Below, one piece after another: positions 41,522 through 49,417 of a stretch of 64,000 nt of DNA. The notes under the pieces are model-generated. The model was given only the letters and a program-made list of their open reading frames with translations, made no database searches and was not told the origin of the DNA. This DNA is from Mycolicibacterium aurum (GTDB lineage Bacteria; Actinomycetota; Actinomycetes; Mycobacteriales; Mycobacteriaceae), in contig LT549889.1 of the NCBI GenBank assembly GCA_900078775.1, forward strand, positions 3,906,001 to 3,970,000, written 5' to 3'. The stretch's first letter is position 1; the number at the start of each line of letters is the position of its first letter. The position numbers and the translations under genes were made by a program.

Positions 41522-42480
41522 CCGAATCCCTTCCCGATTTCACCTGGCTGCCGGATCTGGCGCTGCGCACCCTCGGTGGGGCGGTGGTGTGGGCCAACGA
41601 CGAATCGTTCGCCGAGAAGGAGAATCTGATCTCGCCGGGCCCGTCGACGTACCGGCCGGCCTCATTCGGGCACAAGGGCCAGGTGTACGACGGTTGGGAG
41701 ACCCGGCGGCGCCGGGAGACCGGGCACGACACCGCGATCATCCGGCTCGGGGTGCCCGGTGTGATCCGCGGGGTGGTGGTGGACACCGCCTGGTTCAAGG
41801 GCAACTATCCGCCGGCGGTATCGGTGGATGCGATCGAGGTGGACGGCTACCCGACCGCCGAGCAGCTGGCCGAAACCGACCGGTGGACACCGCTGATCGA
41901 GCGCAGCCGGTGCTACGGGGACAGCCGCAACAACTTCGAGGTCGACGCCGGGAACCGGTGGACCCATGTGCGTCTGAACATCTACCCGGACGGCGGGGTG
42001 GCCCGGCTGCGGGTGCACGGTGAGGGGGTGCCGGATACCCGGTTCTTCGGGGCCGGCCCGCTGGATCTGGCCGCGTTGGAGAACGGCGGTCTGGTGCTGG
42101 ACTGCTCGAACCGGTTCTACAGCTCCCCGCAGAACCTGATCTTCCCTGGGTTCGCGCAGGTGATGGGCGACGGCTGGGAGACCGCGCGCCGGCGCGACGA
42201 CGGCAACGACTGGGTGCGCATCCGGCTGGCCGGCCCGGGCCGGGTCAGCCTCGCCGAGATCGACACCTCGTACTTCATCGGTAACTCCCCCGGCGCGGCC
42301 GCGCTCACCGGTTACCGCGCCGACGGGACAGCGGTGCCGCTGCTGCCGCGCACCGACCTGCTGCCCGACACCCGGCACAAGTTCCTCATCGAGGCCGACG
42401 ACGTGATCACCGAGGCACGGCTGGACATCTACCCCGACGGCGGGCTGGCCCGGTTGCGGCTGTACGGGGCGCTGGCGTGA
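41518..42480 (+). CDS. alc: allantoicase
   Basis: A 320-residue protein made of two homologous jelly-roll halves, each with a DGWET motif followed by charged residues: YDGWETRRRRETGHDTAIIRLG at about residue 60 and GDGWETARRRDDGNDWVRIRL at about 218, the internal duplication typical of allantoicase. Each half also ends in NIYPDGGVARLRVHG / DIYPDGGLARLRLYG. Converts allantoate to ureidoglycolate and urea. ATG 41518 overlaps the upstream aldolase stop; its own stop overlaps puuE. Confidence 0.95.
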   Translation: MTESLPDFTWLPDLALRTLGGAVVWANDESFAEKENLISPGPSTYRPASFGHKGQVYDGWETRRRRETGHDTAIIRLGVPGVIRGVVVDTAWFKGNYPPAVSVDAIEVDGYPTAEQLAETDRWTPLIERSRCYGDSRNNFEVDAGNRWTHVRLNIYPDGGVARLRVHGEGVPDTRFFGAGPLDLAALENGGLVLDCSNRFYSSPQNLIFPGFAQVMGDGWETARRRDDGNDWVRIRLAGPGRVSLAEIDTSYFIGNSPGAAALTGYRADGTAVPLLPRTDLLPDTRHKFLIEADDVITEARLDIYPDGGLARLRLYGALA

Positions 42481-43385
42481 CGTACCCGCGTGATCTGGTC
42501 GGCTACGGCCGTACCCCGCCGCACCCGCACTGGCCGGGCGACGCGGCCATCGCGGTGCAGTTCGTGCTGAATTACGAAGAGGGCGCAGAGAACTGCGTGT
42601 TGGACGGGGATCCGGCCTCGGAGACCTTCCTGTCCGAGATCACCCCTGCCGAGCCGTACGGCAACCGGCACATGAGCATGGAGTCGCTCTACGAGTACGG
42701 CTCCCGCGCCGGGCTGTGGCGGGTCCTGCGGATCTTCGAGCAGCGCGGTCTGCCGTTGACGATCTTCGCGGTGGCCCGGGCCATGCAGCGCAATCCCGAA
42801 GCGGTGGCGGCGTTTCAGGAGTTGGGCCACGAGATCGCCTGCCACGGCCTGCGCTGGAAGTCCTATCAGCTGGTCGACGTGGACACCGAGCGCGCGCACA
42901 TGGCCGAGGCGGTGCAGATCCTGACCGAGCTCACCGGGGCCGCGCCGCTGGGCTGGTACACCGGACGGGACTCCCCGCGCACCCGCGATCTGGTCATCGA
43001 GCACGGCGGGTTCGTCTACGACTCCGATTCCTACGCCGACGATCTGCCCTACTGGGTGCAGGTGGCCGACACCGATCACCTGGTGGTGCCCTACACGCTG
43101 GACACCAACGACATGCGGTTCACCTCACCGGCCGGGTTCGCCAACGGCGACGAGTTCTACGCGCACCTGCGCGACGCCTTCGACGTGCTCTACGCCGAAG
43201 GTGTTGCCGGGCAACCGAAGATGCTCTCGGTGGGACTGCATTGCCGGCTGGTCGGGCGGCCCGCCCGGGCGGCGGCGCTGCAACGCTTCCTGGACCATGT
43301 GCAGTCCCACGACCGGGTCTGGGTGGCGCGGCGCATCGAGATCGCCGAGCACTGGCGGACGGTGCACCCGGCGCGCCGGGCGTGA
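42477..43385 (+). CDS. puuE: PuuE-type allantoinase (polysaccharide-deacetylase fold)
   Basis: A 302-residue NodB-fold protein. PuuE signatures include FVLNYEEGAENCVLDGDPASE near the N-terminus, the motif HGLRWKSYQ, GWYTGRDSPRTRDLV, and LDTNDMRF. This family is a metal-independent allantoinase unrelated to the AllB amidohydrolase; it opens allantoin to allantoate. GTG 42477 overlaps the allantoicase TGA. Last gene of the dapC-aldolase-alc-puuE cluster, followed by a hairpin terminator. Confidence 0.93.
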   Translation: MTYPRDLVGYGRTPPHPHWPGDAAIAVQFVLNYEEGAENCVLDGDPASETFLSEITPAEPYGNRHMSMESLYEYGSRAGLWRVLRIFEQRGLPLTIFAVARAMQRNPEAVAAFQELGHEIACHGLRWKSYQLVDVDTERAHMAEAVQILTELTGAAPLGWYTGRDSPRTRDLVIEHGGFVYDSDSYADDLPYWVQVADTDHLVVPYTLDTNDMRFTSPAGFANGDEFYAHLRDAFDVLYAEGVAGQPKMLSVGLHCRLVGRPARAAALQRFLDHVQSHDRVWVARRIEIAEHWRTVHPARRA

Positions 43386-43427
43386 AACCTCTGCGGGGAT
43401 CAACGGGGATTCCCGCAGAGGTTTCAC
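43382..43427 (+). terminator. intrinsic terminator after puuE
   Basis: A perfect 16-bp inverted repeat, arms GTGAAACCTCTGCGGG (43382-43397) and CCCGCAGAGGTTTCAC (43412-43427), loop 14 bases, overlapping the puuE stop codon. Confidence 0.85.
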
Positions 43428-43495
43428 ACCCGGCGAAGCCGGTGGCTGGCGAAGCCCGGCAGCGGAGTTCCGAGAAATCGGTTGCGCACGTCGCT

Positions 43496-43755
43496 TGTGA
43501 TGTCTCAGGACATCGGTGACAGTTCGGCACCTAGGGCCTGCAGCGGTGCTGGAGCCCAAGACTCGACGACGACCGAGGTCAAGCCGTTCAAAGTTCGATG
43601 GCGGGGTCGAAGACCAGGCCGTGGCCGTACGGGCTGCGCTGGAGCCCTCCGAGCTGGATCACGGGCCGAACAGTGCGCACGAGAAGATGCCCGCGATGGG
43701 CCTGCAGCAGGTTCCCTCCACTGCAGAACTGTCACCGATGTCCTGATACATCACA
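43496..43755. mobile_element. 260-bp inverted-repeat mini-element (MITE-like) of an IS481-type family
   Basis: Bounded by 29-bp inverted repeats at 43496-43524 and 43727-43755 that match in 28 of 29 positions after reverse-complementing. Each contains GACATCGGTGACA near the inner side and TGTGATGT at the outer end, the type of end seen in mycobacterial IS481-like elements. The ~200 bp between the repeats has no convincing gene. No clear target-site duplication was seen. Confidence 0.7.
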
Positions 43756-44063
43756 CGGGCCCCGAAGCCGAAACGGACCGCGCCGCAACCGCAGGACCTG
43801 CCCGCCGGCACCCGCGTCATGACGCTCAGTACCGCCGGCGCGGTCAGACTCGCCGGCGTCACCTACCAGGTCGACGGGCGGCTGGCCTACGAACAAGTCC
43901 TCGTCGTCATCGACGCCGACAGCGTCATCGTGGCCGACCTGGACTGCGAAGTCATCATCGAGCATGCCCGCCCCGCGCCCGGGATCAGATACGTCGGAAA
44001 CGGGCGACCCCGCGGTCCACGCCCAAGCCGAAACAACTGTCACCGATGTCTTGAGGCATAACA
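43756..44063 (+). pseudogene. IS481-type transposase C-terminal remnant with right end
   Basis: A frame with no start, reading RAPKPKRTAPQPQDLPAG at its beginning and continuing through LSTAGAVRLAGVTYQVDG and VIIEHARPAPGIRYVGNG, resembles the C-terminal barrel of IS481 transposases, which ends close to the element's right end. A third copy of the 29-bp terminal repeat lies at 44035-44063 (25 of 29 identical to the copy at 43727). The catalytic DDE core is missing, so the gene is dead. It directly abuts the mini-element, suggesting deletion of most of an IS or recombination between two copies. The whole stretch 43428-44250 otherwise holds no gene. Confidence 0.65.
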
Positions 44064-44092
44064 CTTGCGCGCCTTGCCTTTCGAGCGTAGAC

Positions 44093-44108
44093 TCGAACAT
44101 AAGTTCGA
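44093..44108. promoter_or_regulatory. LexA (SOS) box
   Basis: TCGAAC-ATAA-GTTCGA, a perfect match to the mycobacterial LexA operator TCGAAC-N4-GTTCGA, 142 bases upstream of the 13E12-family gene. 13E12 genes of M. tuberculosis are known members of the SOS regulon. Confidence 0.88.
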
Positions 44109-44250
44109 ATGCGATGTTGCTCCCACTGCTTCACGGTGAGCTTCAGACCGCGACTTCGGTCGCCGAGAGGTTCTTCTGTCCCGCGGGACTGGTCGAACCA
44201 TGCTGCCTGATCGTGCCTTTGGGCACCTTCTGTGAAAGTCGGTATCCATC

Positions 44251-45552
44251 ATGGACGCCACCCAGCTCGACATGTTCGTCACAGCGCTCATCGATGACCT
44301 CGCCGCGGCGGCGGTCCCCGACGATGATGCCGCGCGCACGTTGTTTCATCTGCTGGACTGTCCGCGTCGGGTGGTCGATGAACCCGCGCTGCTGGCGGTC
44401 CTGGCCGCCGCGGTGACCGCCCGCAACCTGTGCGATCACGTGATCGCCTCGGCCACCGCGGCCGCCGAGCGGCTGGGCATTCCGGCCCGCCGGCACCTGC
44501 GCTCAGGGTCCGATCTGCTGACCATGCTCGGCATGGCGCCGGCCGCGGCCCTGCGGGCGGCGCGGGTGGGGCGGGCGGCGCCCACCCTGCCGGCGCTGAC
44601 CCGGGCACAGCGCCTCGGGGGTGTGGGGATCGAGTTCGCCGACGCGGTCGGGCGGGGAGTCGCCCATGTCGATGCCCGGGCAGCGTTGTCCGAGGAGGAC
44701 CGCGCGACGGTGGTGCGCAAACTGATGATTCAGACCACGCCGGCGGAGGTCGCCGAGAAGGCCCGGGCGATCGCCATCGAGCGCACCGCCACGCAACAAC
44801 CCGAGGAGGGCGCGGTGCCGGTAGCGGAAAACACCGACCTCAACGACATGACCCTTGTCCAGACCGACGAAGGACGAATCAGCGCCACCCTCGATCTGGA
44901 TGCGCTGACCGGGGAGGAACTGTTCGCCGCACTGGACCCGTTGTGCCGGCCGGTGCCGCTACCGGACGGATCCCCGGACCCACGCCCACCGGGTCGGCGG
45001 CGCGCCGATGCGTTCGGACAGGTGCTACGTAGTTACCTATCCGGTCAGCAGCGCCCGACCTCTGGTGGGGTGCTCCCGCACGTCACTCTCATCCGGCCGA
45101 CCGGTGTTGACACGCTCGGTTTTACCGGGCCGGTCAGCCCCCGTACCGCAGACCTGATCACCTGCGACAGCACCCTCACCGCGGTGACCGTCGACGGTTC
45201 GGGTGCGCCACTGGACGTCGGGCGCGCCGAGCGGTTGTTCACCCCCGCAATCCGAAAAGGGCTCGCGGTGCGCGATGGGGGCTGCGCGTACCCCGGGTGT
45301 GGGCGACCGGTGTCCTGGTGCGACGCCCACCACATCCGACCGTGGAGCGAGGGTGGGGTGACCAGTCTGGACAACGGGGTGCTGTTCTGCCGGTGTCATC
45401 ACACCCTGATCCACCACGGCGGCTGGCAGGTCTACCTCGGCCCCGACCGCCACCCCTGGTTCATCCCACCCCACGACCCGGCCAGACCCGAACCGGCACA
45501 CCTACGCTCCCACGCACGCCGCACCATGACCGACCTACCCACCGCCGCCTGA
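44251..45552 (+). CDS. 13E12-family protein (DUF222) with HNH endonuclease domain
   Basis: A 433-residue protein: helical DUF222 region (about 1-270), then a C-terminal HNH domain with AYPGCGRPVSWCDAHHIRPWSEGGVTSLDNGVLFCRCHHTLIH, which holds the two Cys pairs and the His-Asn-His metal site. Members of the REP13E12 repeat family are multi-copy in mycobacteria, SOS-induced and include the integration sites of prophages such as phiRv1. ATG 44251 is the first start after a 140-base leader. Its presence next to IS remnants marks this as a rearrangement-prone spot. Confidence 0.9.
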   Translation: MDATQLDMFVTALIDDLAAAAVPDDDAARTLFHLLDCPRRVVDEPALLAVLAAAVTARNLCDHVIASATAAAERLGIPARRHLRSGSDLLTMLGMAPAAALRAARVGRAAPTLPALTRAQRLGGVGIEFADAVGRGVAHVDARAALSEEDRATVVRKLMIQTTPAEVAEKARAIAIERTATQQPEEGAVPVAENTDLNDMTLVQTDEGRISATLDLDALTGEELFAALDPLCRPVPLPDGSPDPRPPGRRRADAFGQVLRSYLSGQQRPTSGGVLPHVTLIRPTGVDTLGFTGPVSPRTADLITCDSTLTAVTVDGSGAPLDVGRAERLFTPAIRKGLAVRDGGCAYPGCGRPVSWCDAHHIRPWSEGGVTSLDNGVLFCRCHHTLIHHGGWQVYLGPDRHPWFIPPHDPARPEPAHLRSHARRTMTDLPTAA

Positions 45553-45658
45553 ACCAGACCTCAAGCGCACCTTGACAACTACACAGTGATTCGCACATGC
45601 GGCGGGAGCCGACGGAGACGACACCGCCGGACCCGCCACGATGAAGCACGACGGCGAG

Positions 45659-46375
45659 TCAAGCATTCTCGACGTACTCCTTCGCCGGCGGCGCGGCGTA
45701 CTCGCCGCGCTTGCCGGTGCGCAGGCCCATCCGCACCAGCGACTGCACCGTCAGCGTGGCCGCGGTGACACCGTCTACCACGGGCACCCCGATCTCCGCG
45801 CTGATGTCCGCGCACATATCGGCCATCCCGGCGCAGCCCAGCACGATCGCGTCCGAACCGTCGCCCTCGACCGCGTCCCGGCAGGCCTCGGTGACGAGTT
45901 TCATTGCGGTGGGGTTGGTTTCGAGATCCAGCACCGGGATCTCACAGGCGTGATAGCCCCGGCAGAAGTGGCTCATTCCGTACCGTTGCGCGAGTTCGGC
46001 GGCCCGGCCGATGGTGCGGCCCAGGGTGGTGACGATGCTGAACCCGCGGCCCAGATGGCTGGCGGTATGCATGGCGGCCTCGGCGATGCCGATCACCGGC
46101 CCGGCCGCCAGTTCCCGGGCGGCGTCCAGTCCCGGATCCCCGAAACAGGCGATGACGTAGCCGTCGACACCGGCCTGTTCACCGCGCTGGATCGCGGCCA
46201 GCAGGCCGGGCACGCACATCGCCTCGTCGTAGTGACTCTCGATGGACGGCGGGCCGAACTCGTTGGTCACACCGGTGACGTCGACACCGTCACCGGCCAC
46301 CACCCGGGCGCATGCCTCGATGGTCGAGGTCATGGCTCGGGTGGTGTTCGGATTGATCACCCAGATACGTGTCAC
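45659..46375 (-). CDS. Asp/Glu/hydantoin racemase-family protein, candidate allantoin racemase
   Basis: A 238-residue protein. The two catalytic cysteines of the family are in IACFGDPGLDAARE (about residue 79) and IVLGCAGMADM (about residue 185), with INPNTT at the start and the PVVDGVTAA loop near the end. HyuE and allantoin racemases belong here and interconvert enantiomers so that a stereospecific allantoinase can use the whole pool. The GTG start at 46375 overlaps the stop of the NCS1 permease gene, so transport and racemisation are coupled. Allantoin as substrate is inferred from context. Confidence 0.85.
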   Translation of the reverse strand: MTRIWVINPNTTRAMTSTIEACARVVAGDGVDVTGVTNEFGPPSIESHYDEAMCVPGLLAAIQRGEQAGVDGYVIACFGDPGLDAARELAAGPVIGIAEAAMHTASHLGRGFSIVTTLGRTIGRAAELAQRYGMSHFCRGYHACEIPVLDLETNPTAMKLVTEACRDAVEGDGSDAIVLGCAGMADMCADISAEIGVPVVDGVTAATLTVQSLVRMGLRTGKRGEYAAPPAKEYVENA

Positions 46376-47919
46376 GACAACGATTCTGCGACGAGGGCAT
46401 CCTTGCGCCCCAGCAGGTAGTACAGCCCGAAGCCGACGCCGCAACCGATGAACCAGCTGTACTGAGCGGCCGCCGCCATCCCGGCCACACTGCCGCCGAG
46501 CAGCACCGGGATGACCGCCAGCGTCGCGCCGACGATGGTGGCGATCACCGCGACCTTGTTGTAACCCTTCGTGTACCAGTACTTCCCGGACTCGTCCATG
46601 GTGAACAGGTCGTCGACGTTCACCTTCTGCTTGCGGATCAGGTAGTAGTCGGCGATCAGCACACCGAACAGCGGGCCGATGAACGCGCCGAGGGTTTCCA
46701 GCGTGTAGTGGATGACCTCCGGGTTGTTGTACAGATTCCACGGGGTGATCAGCACCGAACCGACCGCGGCGATCATGCCGCCGGCGCGCCAGCTGATCCG
46801 CTGCGGGCTCACGTTGGAGAAGTCGAACGCCGGGGAGATGAAGTTGGCGACGATGTTGATGCCGATGGTGGCGATGGCGAAGGTCAAGGCACCCAACACG
46901 ATCGCGAAGGTGCTGTCGATGCGGGCAACGGTTTCCACCGGGTCGGTGATCAGTTCACCGAAGACCGGCAGGGTCAGCGACGCGGTGACGACCACCAGCA
47001 CCGAGAACAGCAGGAAGTTCACCGGCAGGCCGAGGAAGTTGCCCTTCTTGACGGCTTCGAAGGACTTGCCGTAGCGGGAGAAGTCGCCGAAGTTGAGCAT
47101 CGGGCCGGAGAAGTAGGAGACCACCAGCGCGATCGCGCCCAGCATCACCGGGATGGACGACCACCCGGTGTAAGTGACCGAACCCAGGTTCAGGTCGATG
47201 GCGCCCCAGCCCGCCTTGTAGATCAGGTATCCGCACAGGATGAACATGACGACGTAGACGGCCGGACCACAGAAGTCGATGAATTTGCGGATGGACTCCA
47301 TGCCGCGCCAGAACACGCACGCCTGCAGCACCCACAGCACCAGGAAGCTGCCCCAGCCGAGCAGCGACAGCCCGGCGAACCCGTAGTCCGCGACGATCGC
47401 GTACGGGGCCAGGCTGGGGAACAGTTTGATCAGCACCACGTCCAGGGCCGCCGAGGCGAGGAAGGTCTGGATGCCGTACCAGGCCACCGCGATCAGGCCG
47501 CGGATGATGGCCGGGATGTTGGCACCCAGCACCCCGAACACGGTGCGGCAGATGACCGGGTAGGGCACACCGGCCACCTGGCTGGGTTTGGCCACCAGGT
47601 TGCAGAAGAAGTACACGATGCTGATGCCGACCAGCAATGCCACCAACACCTGCCAGCTGGCCAGGCCGAGGGCGAACAGGCTGCCCGCGGTGACGTAGCC
47701 GCCGACGCTGTGCACATCGGACATCCAGAACGCGAAGATGTTGTAGGAGGACCAGGTCTGCTTACCCAGCGGCGCAAGGTCCTCGTTGGTCAGGCGTGGG
47801 TCGTAGCCCGGTTTGATGACGCCGCCGCCCACCGGATGGCCGGCGGCTTCGACGATGTCACCGGCGCCGACAACGGCTCCCGGCGGCGCGGTCTTCGGTG
47901 GATCAGCGAGTTCGGTCAT
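46372..47919 (-). CDS. NCS1-family permease, probable allantoin/hydantoin transporter
   Basis: A 515-residue membrane protein with 12 hydrophobic segments. NCS1 features include LGKQTWSSYNIFAFWMSDVHSVGGY at about 50-75 and GPMLNFGDFSRYGKS, NLYNNPEVIHYTLETLGAFIGPLFGVLIADYYLIRKQ. Closest in type to PucI/HyuP-like allantoin, hydantoin or cytosine transporters. Allantoin is favoured by the linked racemase and by allantoinase/allantoicase 3 kb away. A TAGCGT -10-like hexamer 8 bases before ATG 47919 suggests a leaderless transcript. Confidence 0.88.
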   Translation of the reverse strand: MTELADPPKTAPPGAVVGAGDIVEAAGHPVGGGVIKPGYDPRLTNEDLAPLGKQTWSSYNIFAFWMSDVHSVGGYVTAGSLFALGLASWQVLVALLVGISIVYFFCNLVAKPSQVAGVPYPVICRTVFGVLGANIPAIIRGLIAVAWYGIQTFLASAALDVVLIKLFPSLAPYAIVADYGFAGLSLLGWGSFLVLWVLQACVFWRGMESIRKFIDFCGPAVYVVMFILCGYLIYKAGWGAIDLNLGSVTYTGWSSIPVMLGAIALVVSYFSGPMLNFGDFSRYGKSFEAVKKGNFLGLPVNFLLFSVLVVVTASLTLPVFGELITDPVETVARIDSTFAIVLGALTFAIATIGINIVANFISPAFDFSNVSPQRISWRAGGMIAAVGSVLITPWNLYNNPEVIHYTLETLGAFIGPLFGVLIADYYLIRKQKVNVDDLFTMDESGKYWYTKGYNKVAVIATIVGATLAVIPVLLGGSVAGMAAAAQYSWFIGCGVGFGLYYLLGRKDALVAESLS

Positions 47920-47943
47920 GGGTGCCGACGCTAGGATCGGGTT

Positions 47944-47959
47944 GTTTCCCGGGCGTTTC
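47944..47959 (-). promoter_or_regulatory. GlnR-box-like motif in the permease promoter
   Basis: GAAAC-GCCCGG-GAAAC on the minus strand, exactly 10 nt upstream of TAGCGT (47933-47928), in the -35 position of the putative permease promoter. Confidence 0.65.
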
Positions 47960-47979
47960 GCGCGAACTATGACCCGATT

Positions 47980-48000
47980 GCAGGGAAAATATATTCCTGC
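47980..48000. promoter_or_regulatory. imperfect palindrome between gntR and the permease gene
   Basis: GCAGG ... CCTGC arms around an AT-rich centre (AAAATATATT), immediately after the gntR stop and upstream of the permease. It could be an operator for the adjacent GntR protein. Weak evidence. Confidence 0.35.
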
Positions 48001-48699
48001 TCAGGCCAGCAGGCCGGTGTTGCGCGGCAGGGTGGCGATCACGGCGTTGAGCCGGGCCGCATGCCGCTGCGAGGCGGCCAGTAATTCGTCGGCGTCCCCG
48101 GCCAGGAAGGCGGCCAGCATGGCGCCATGGTCGGCGTGTAACTCCGCGCGGTCGGCGGGCCTGACATGCACCATCGACTGTACGGGTTCGGTTATGTTCC
48201 AGGCATTTTCGAGCATGTGCAGCAGCCGGTGCATGCGGGACGGACCGGTCAGTGCGGCGTGGAACTGCCTGCTGCCGCGGTGGAATGCCGCCGCGTCACC
48301 GTCGCGGATGGCCTGTTCCAGGCGCTGATTGGCGATCATCGCCGCGGCCCGGTCGGTGTCGGTGGCGTTGTGCACGGCGGCAGCCAGCGAGGCCGCCTCC
48401 AAAGTCTCACGCACGATGTACATCTCGCGTAGTTCCTGCGCGGTCAGCAGCGCCACCGTGTAGCCGCCGTTGCGCCGGTGCGCGATCAGCCCCTCGGCGA
48501 CCAGCGTCTTGAGCGCCTCCCGGATCGGGATCTGGCTGACGCCGAACAGTTCGGCCACCTCGGCCAGCGGGATCGGTGTGCCCGGCGGCACCCCGCCGTC
48601 CAGGATGGCGCGGCGCAGTTCCGTGAGCACCCCGTGCTGGGAGGTGCCCGCCCGCTCCACGATCAGACGTTCCAGCAGTACCGAACGTCGCGCCCCCAT
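48001..48699 (-). CDS. GntR-family (FCD) regulator of the allantoin genes
   Basis: A 232-residue regulator: winged helix-turn-helix (ELRRAILDGGVPPGTPIPLAEVAELFGVSQIPIREALKTLVAEGLI, about residues 27-70) and a helical FCD effector domain with metal-site candidates (His in FHAALT and HADHGAML). It lies just upstream of the permease-racemase operon on the same strand, so it probably responds to allantoin or a related ureide. ATG 48699 lies seven bases after a TAACCT hexamer (48712-48707), suggesting a leaderless mRNA. Confidence 0.9.
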   Translation of the reverse strand: MGARRSVLLERLIVERAGTSQHGVLTELRRAILDGGVPPGTPIPLAEVAELFGVSQIPIREALKTLVAEGLIAHRRNGGYTVALLTAQELREMYIVRETLEAASLAAAVHNATDTDRAAAMIANQRLEQAIRDGDAAAFHRGSRQFHAALTGPSRMHRLLHMLENAWNITEPVQSMVHVRPADRAELHADHGAMLAAFLAGDADELLAASQRHAARLNAVIATLPRNTGLLA

Positions 48700-48722
48700 G
48701 CGGCAGAGGTTAGGCCGATTGT

Positions 48723-48749
48723 GTTGCGCGACTGTTTCGGGACGGTTAG
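48723..48749 (-). promoter_or_regulatory. GlnR-box-like motif with three half-sites upstream of gntR
   Basis: On the minus strand CTAAC-N6-GAAAC-N6-GCAAC, close to the GlnR consensus gTnAC-n6-GaAAC-n6-GtnAC, ending 10 nt before the TAACCT -10-like hexamer. Same geometry as in the permease and luxR promoters. Confidence 0.65.
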
Positions 48750-48889
48750 TCCTCAGCGCGCGGCGGCGACGGCGTCGTCGATGAGGTTCTCGGCCGCGCG
48801 GTGAGGGACGGGAATGATTCCTGTCCGCAGGTACGGGTCAGCAACAGCACGCCCCCGGTGATTCCCTTCCGATCGGGAAGATCGCATTC

Positions 48890-49327
48890 TCAACCGTGAT
48901 TGCGGGTGACCCGGGAACGCAAACGGTCCACGGCCGAGTCGAGCACCATCTCCTTGGCCCGGCGGACCAGGAACCTCGGGATGGGCGCGACGGGGTCGAT
49001 GATCAGGTCGAACCGGACCCGGGTGCGGTCCCCCTCGCGGACCAGCTTGTACTCGCCGTGCTGACCGCGCTGCTGGAAGGTGTCCTCGGCGTCCCACACC
49101 ATCCAGTCGTCGCCCCAGTGGTATTCGAGCATCTCCTTGTCGGTGATGCCCATGATCTTCACGGTGGCCTTGACGTGGTGCGGCCGGCCGTCGGGGTGGC
49201 GGTCCACCACTTCGGTGGACCGGTGCAGCGTGGACCAACTCGGCACCTCGTCGATGTCGGCGAGCGCATCCAGGATCGCCTCCGGCGAGGCGTCGAAGAG
49301 GACTTCCCTCGATGCCCTGACAGCCAT
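48890..49327 (-). CDS. SRPBCC-family protein
   Basis: A 145-residue START-like protein (ASREVLFDASPEAILDALADIDEVPSWSTLHRSTEVVDR at the N-terminus, then TVKIMGITDKEMLEYHWGDD). It is a close relative of the next gene upstream (49418-49858) and belongs to the group of small SRPBCC proteins encoded near dapC in M. tuberculosis (Rv0854-Rv0857). It probably binds a hydrophobic ligand; the function is unknown. ATG 49327. The 190 bases downstream to gntR hold no recognisable gene. Confidence 0.85.
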   Translation of the reverse strand: MAVRASREVLFDASPEAILDALADIDEVPSWSTLHRSTEVVDRHPDGRPHHVKATVKIMGITDKEMLEYHWGDDWMVWDAEDTFQQRGQHGEYKLVREGDRTRVRFDLIIDPVAPIPRFLVRRAKEMVLDSAVDRLRSRVTRNHG

Positions 49328-49417
49328 ACGGCAAATATAAGACTGCCCTTAGACTGGCGCAACCGATTTGATCAAACTGCAATTCAATTATTGACGTTAC
49401 CGATGGCAGCAAATCGG

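Noticed and set aside
43516..43746. 76-codon frame inside the mini-element
   Set aside because: It runs into the terminal repeat at both ends, has no recognisable domain and overlapping frames on both strands look equally open.
48753..48889. Minus-strand coding-like tail (GIIPVPHRAAENLIDDAVAAAR) downstream of the SRPBCC gene
   Set aside because: It may be the end of a degraded gene, but no start, domain or family could be identified, so it is not annotated.
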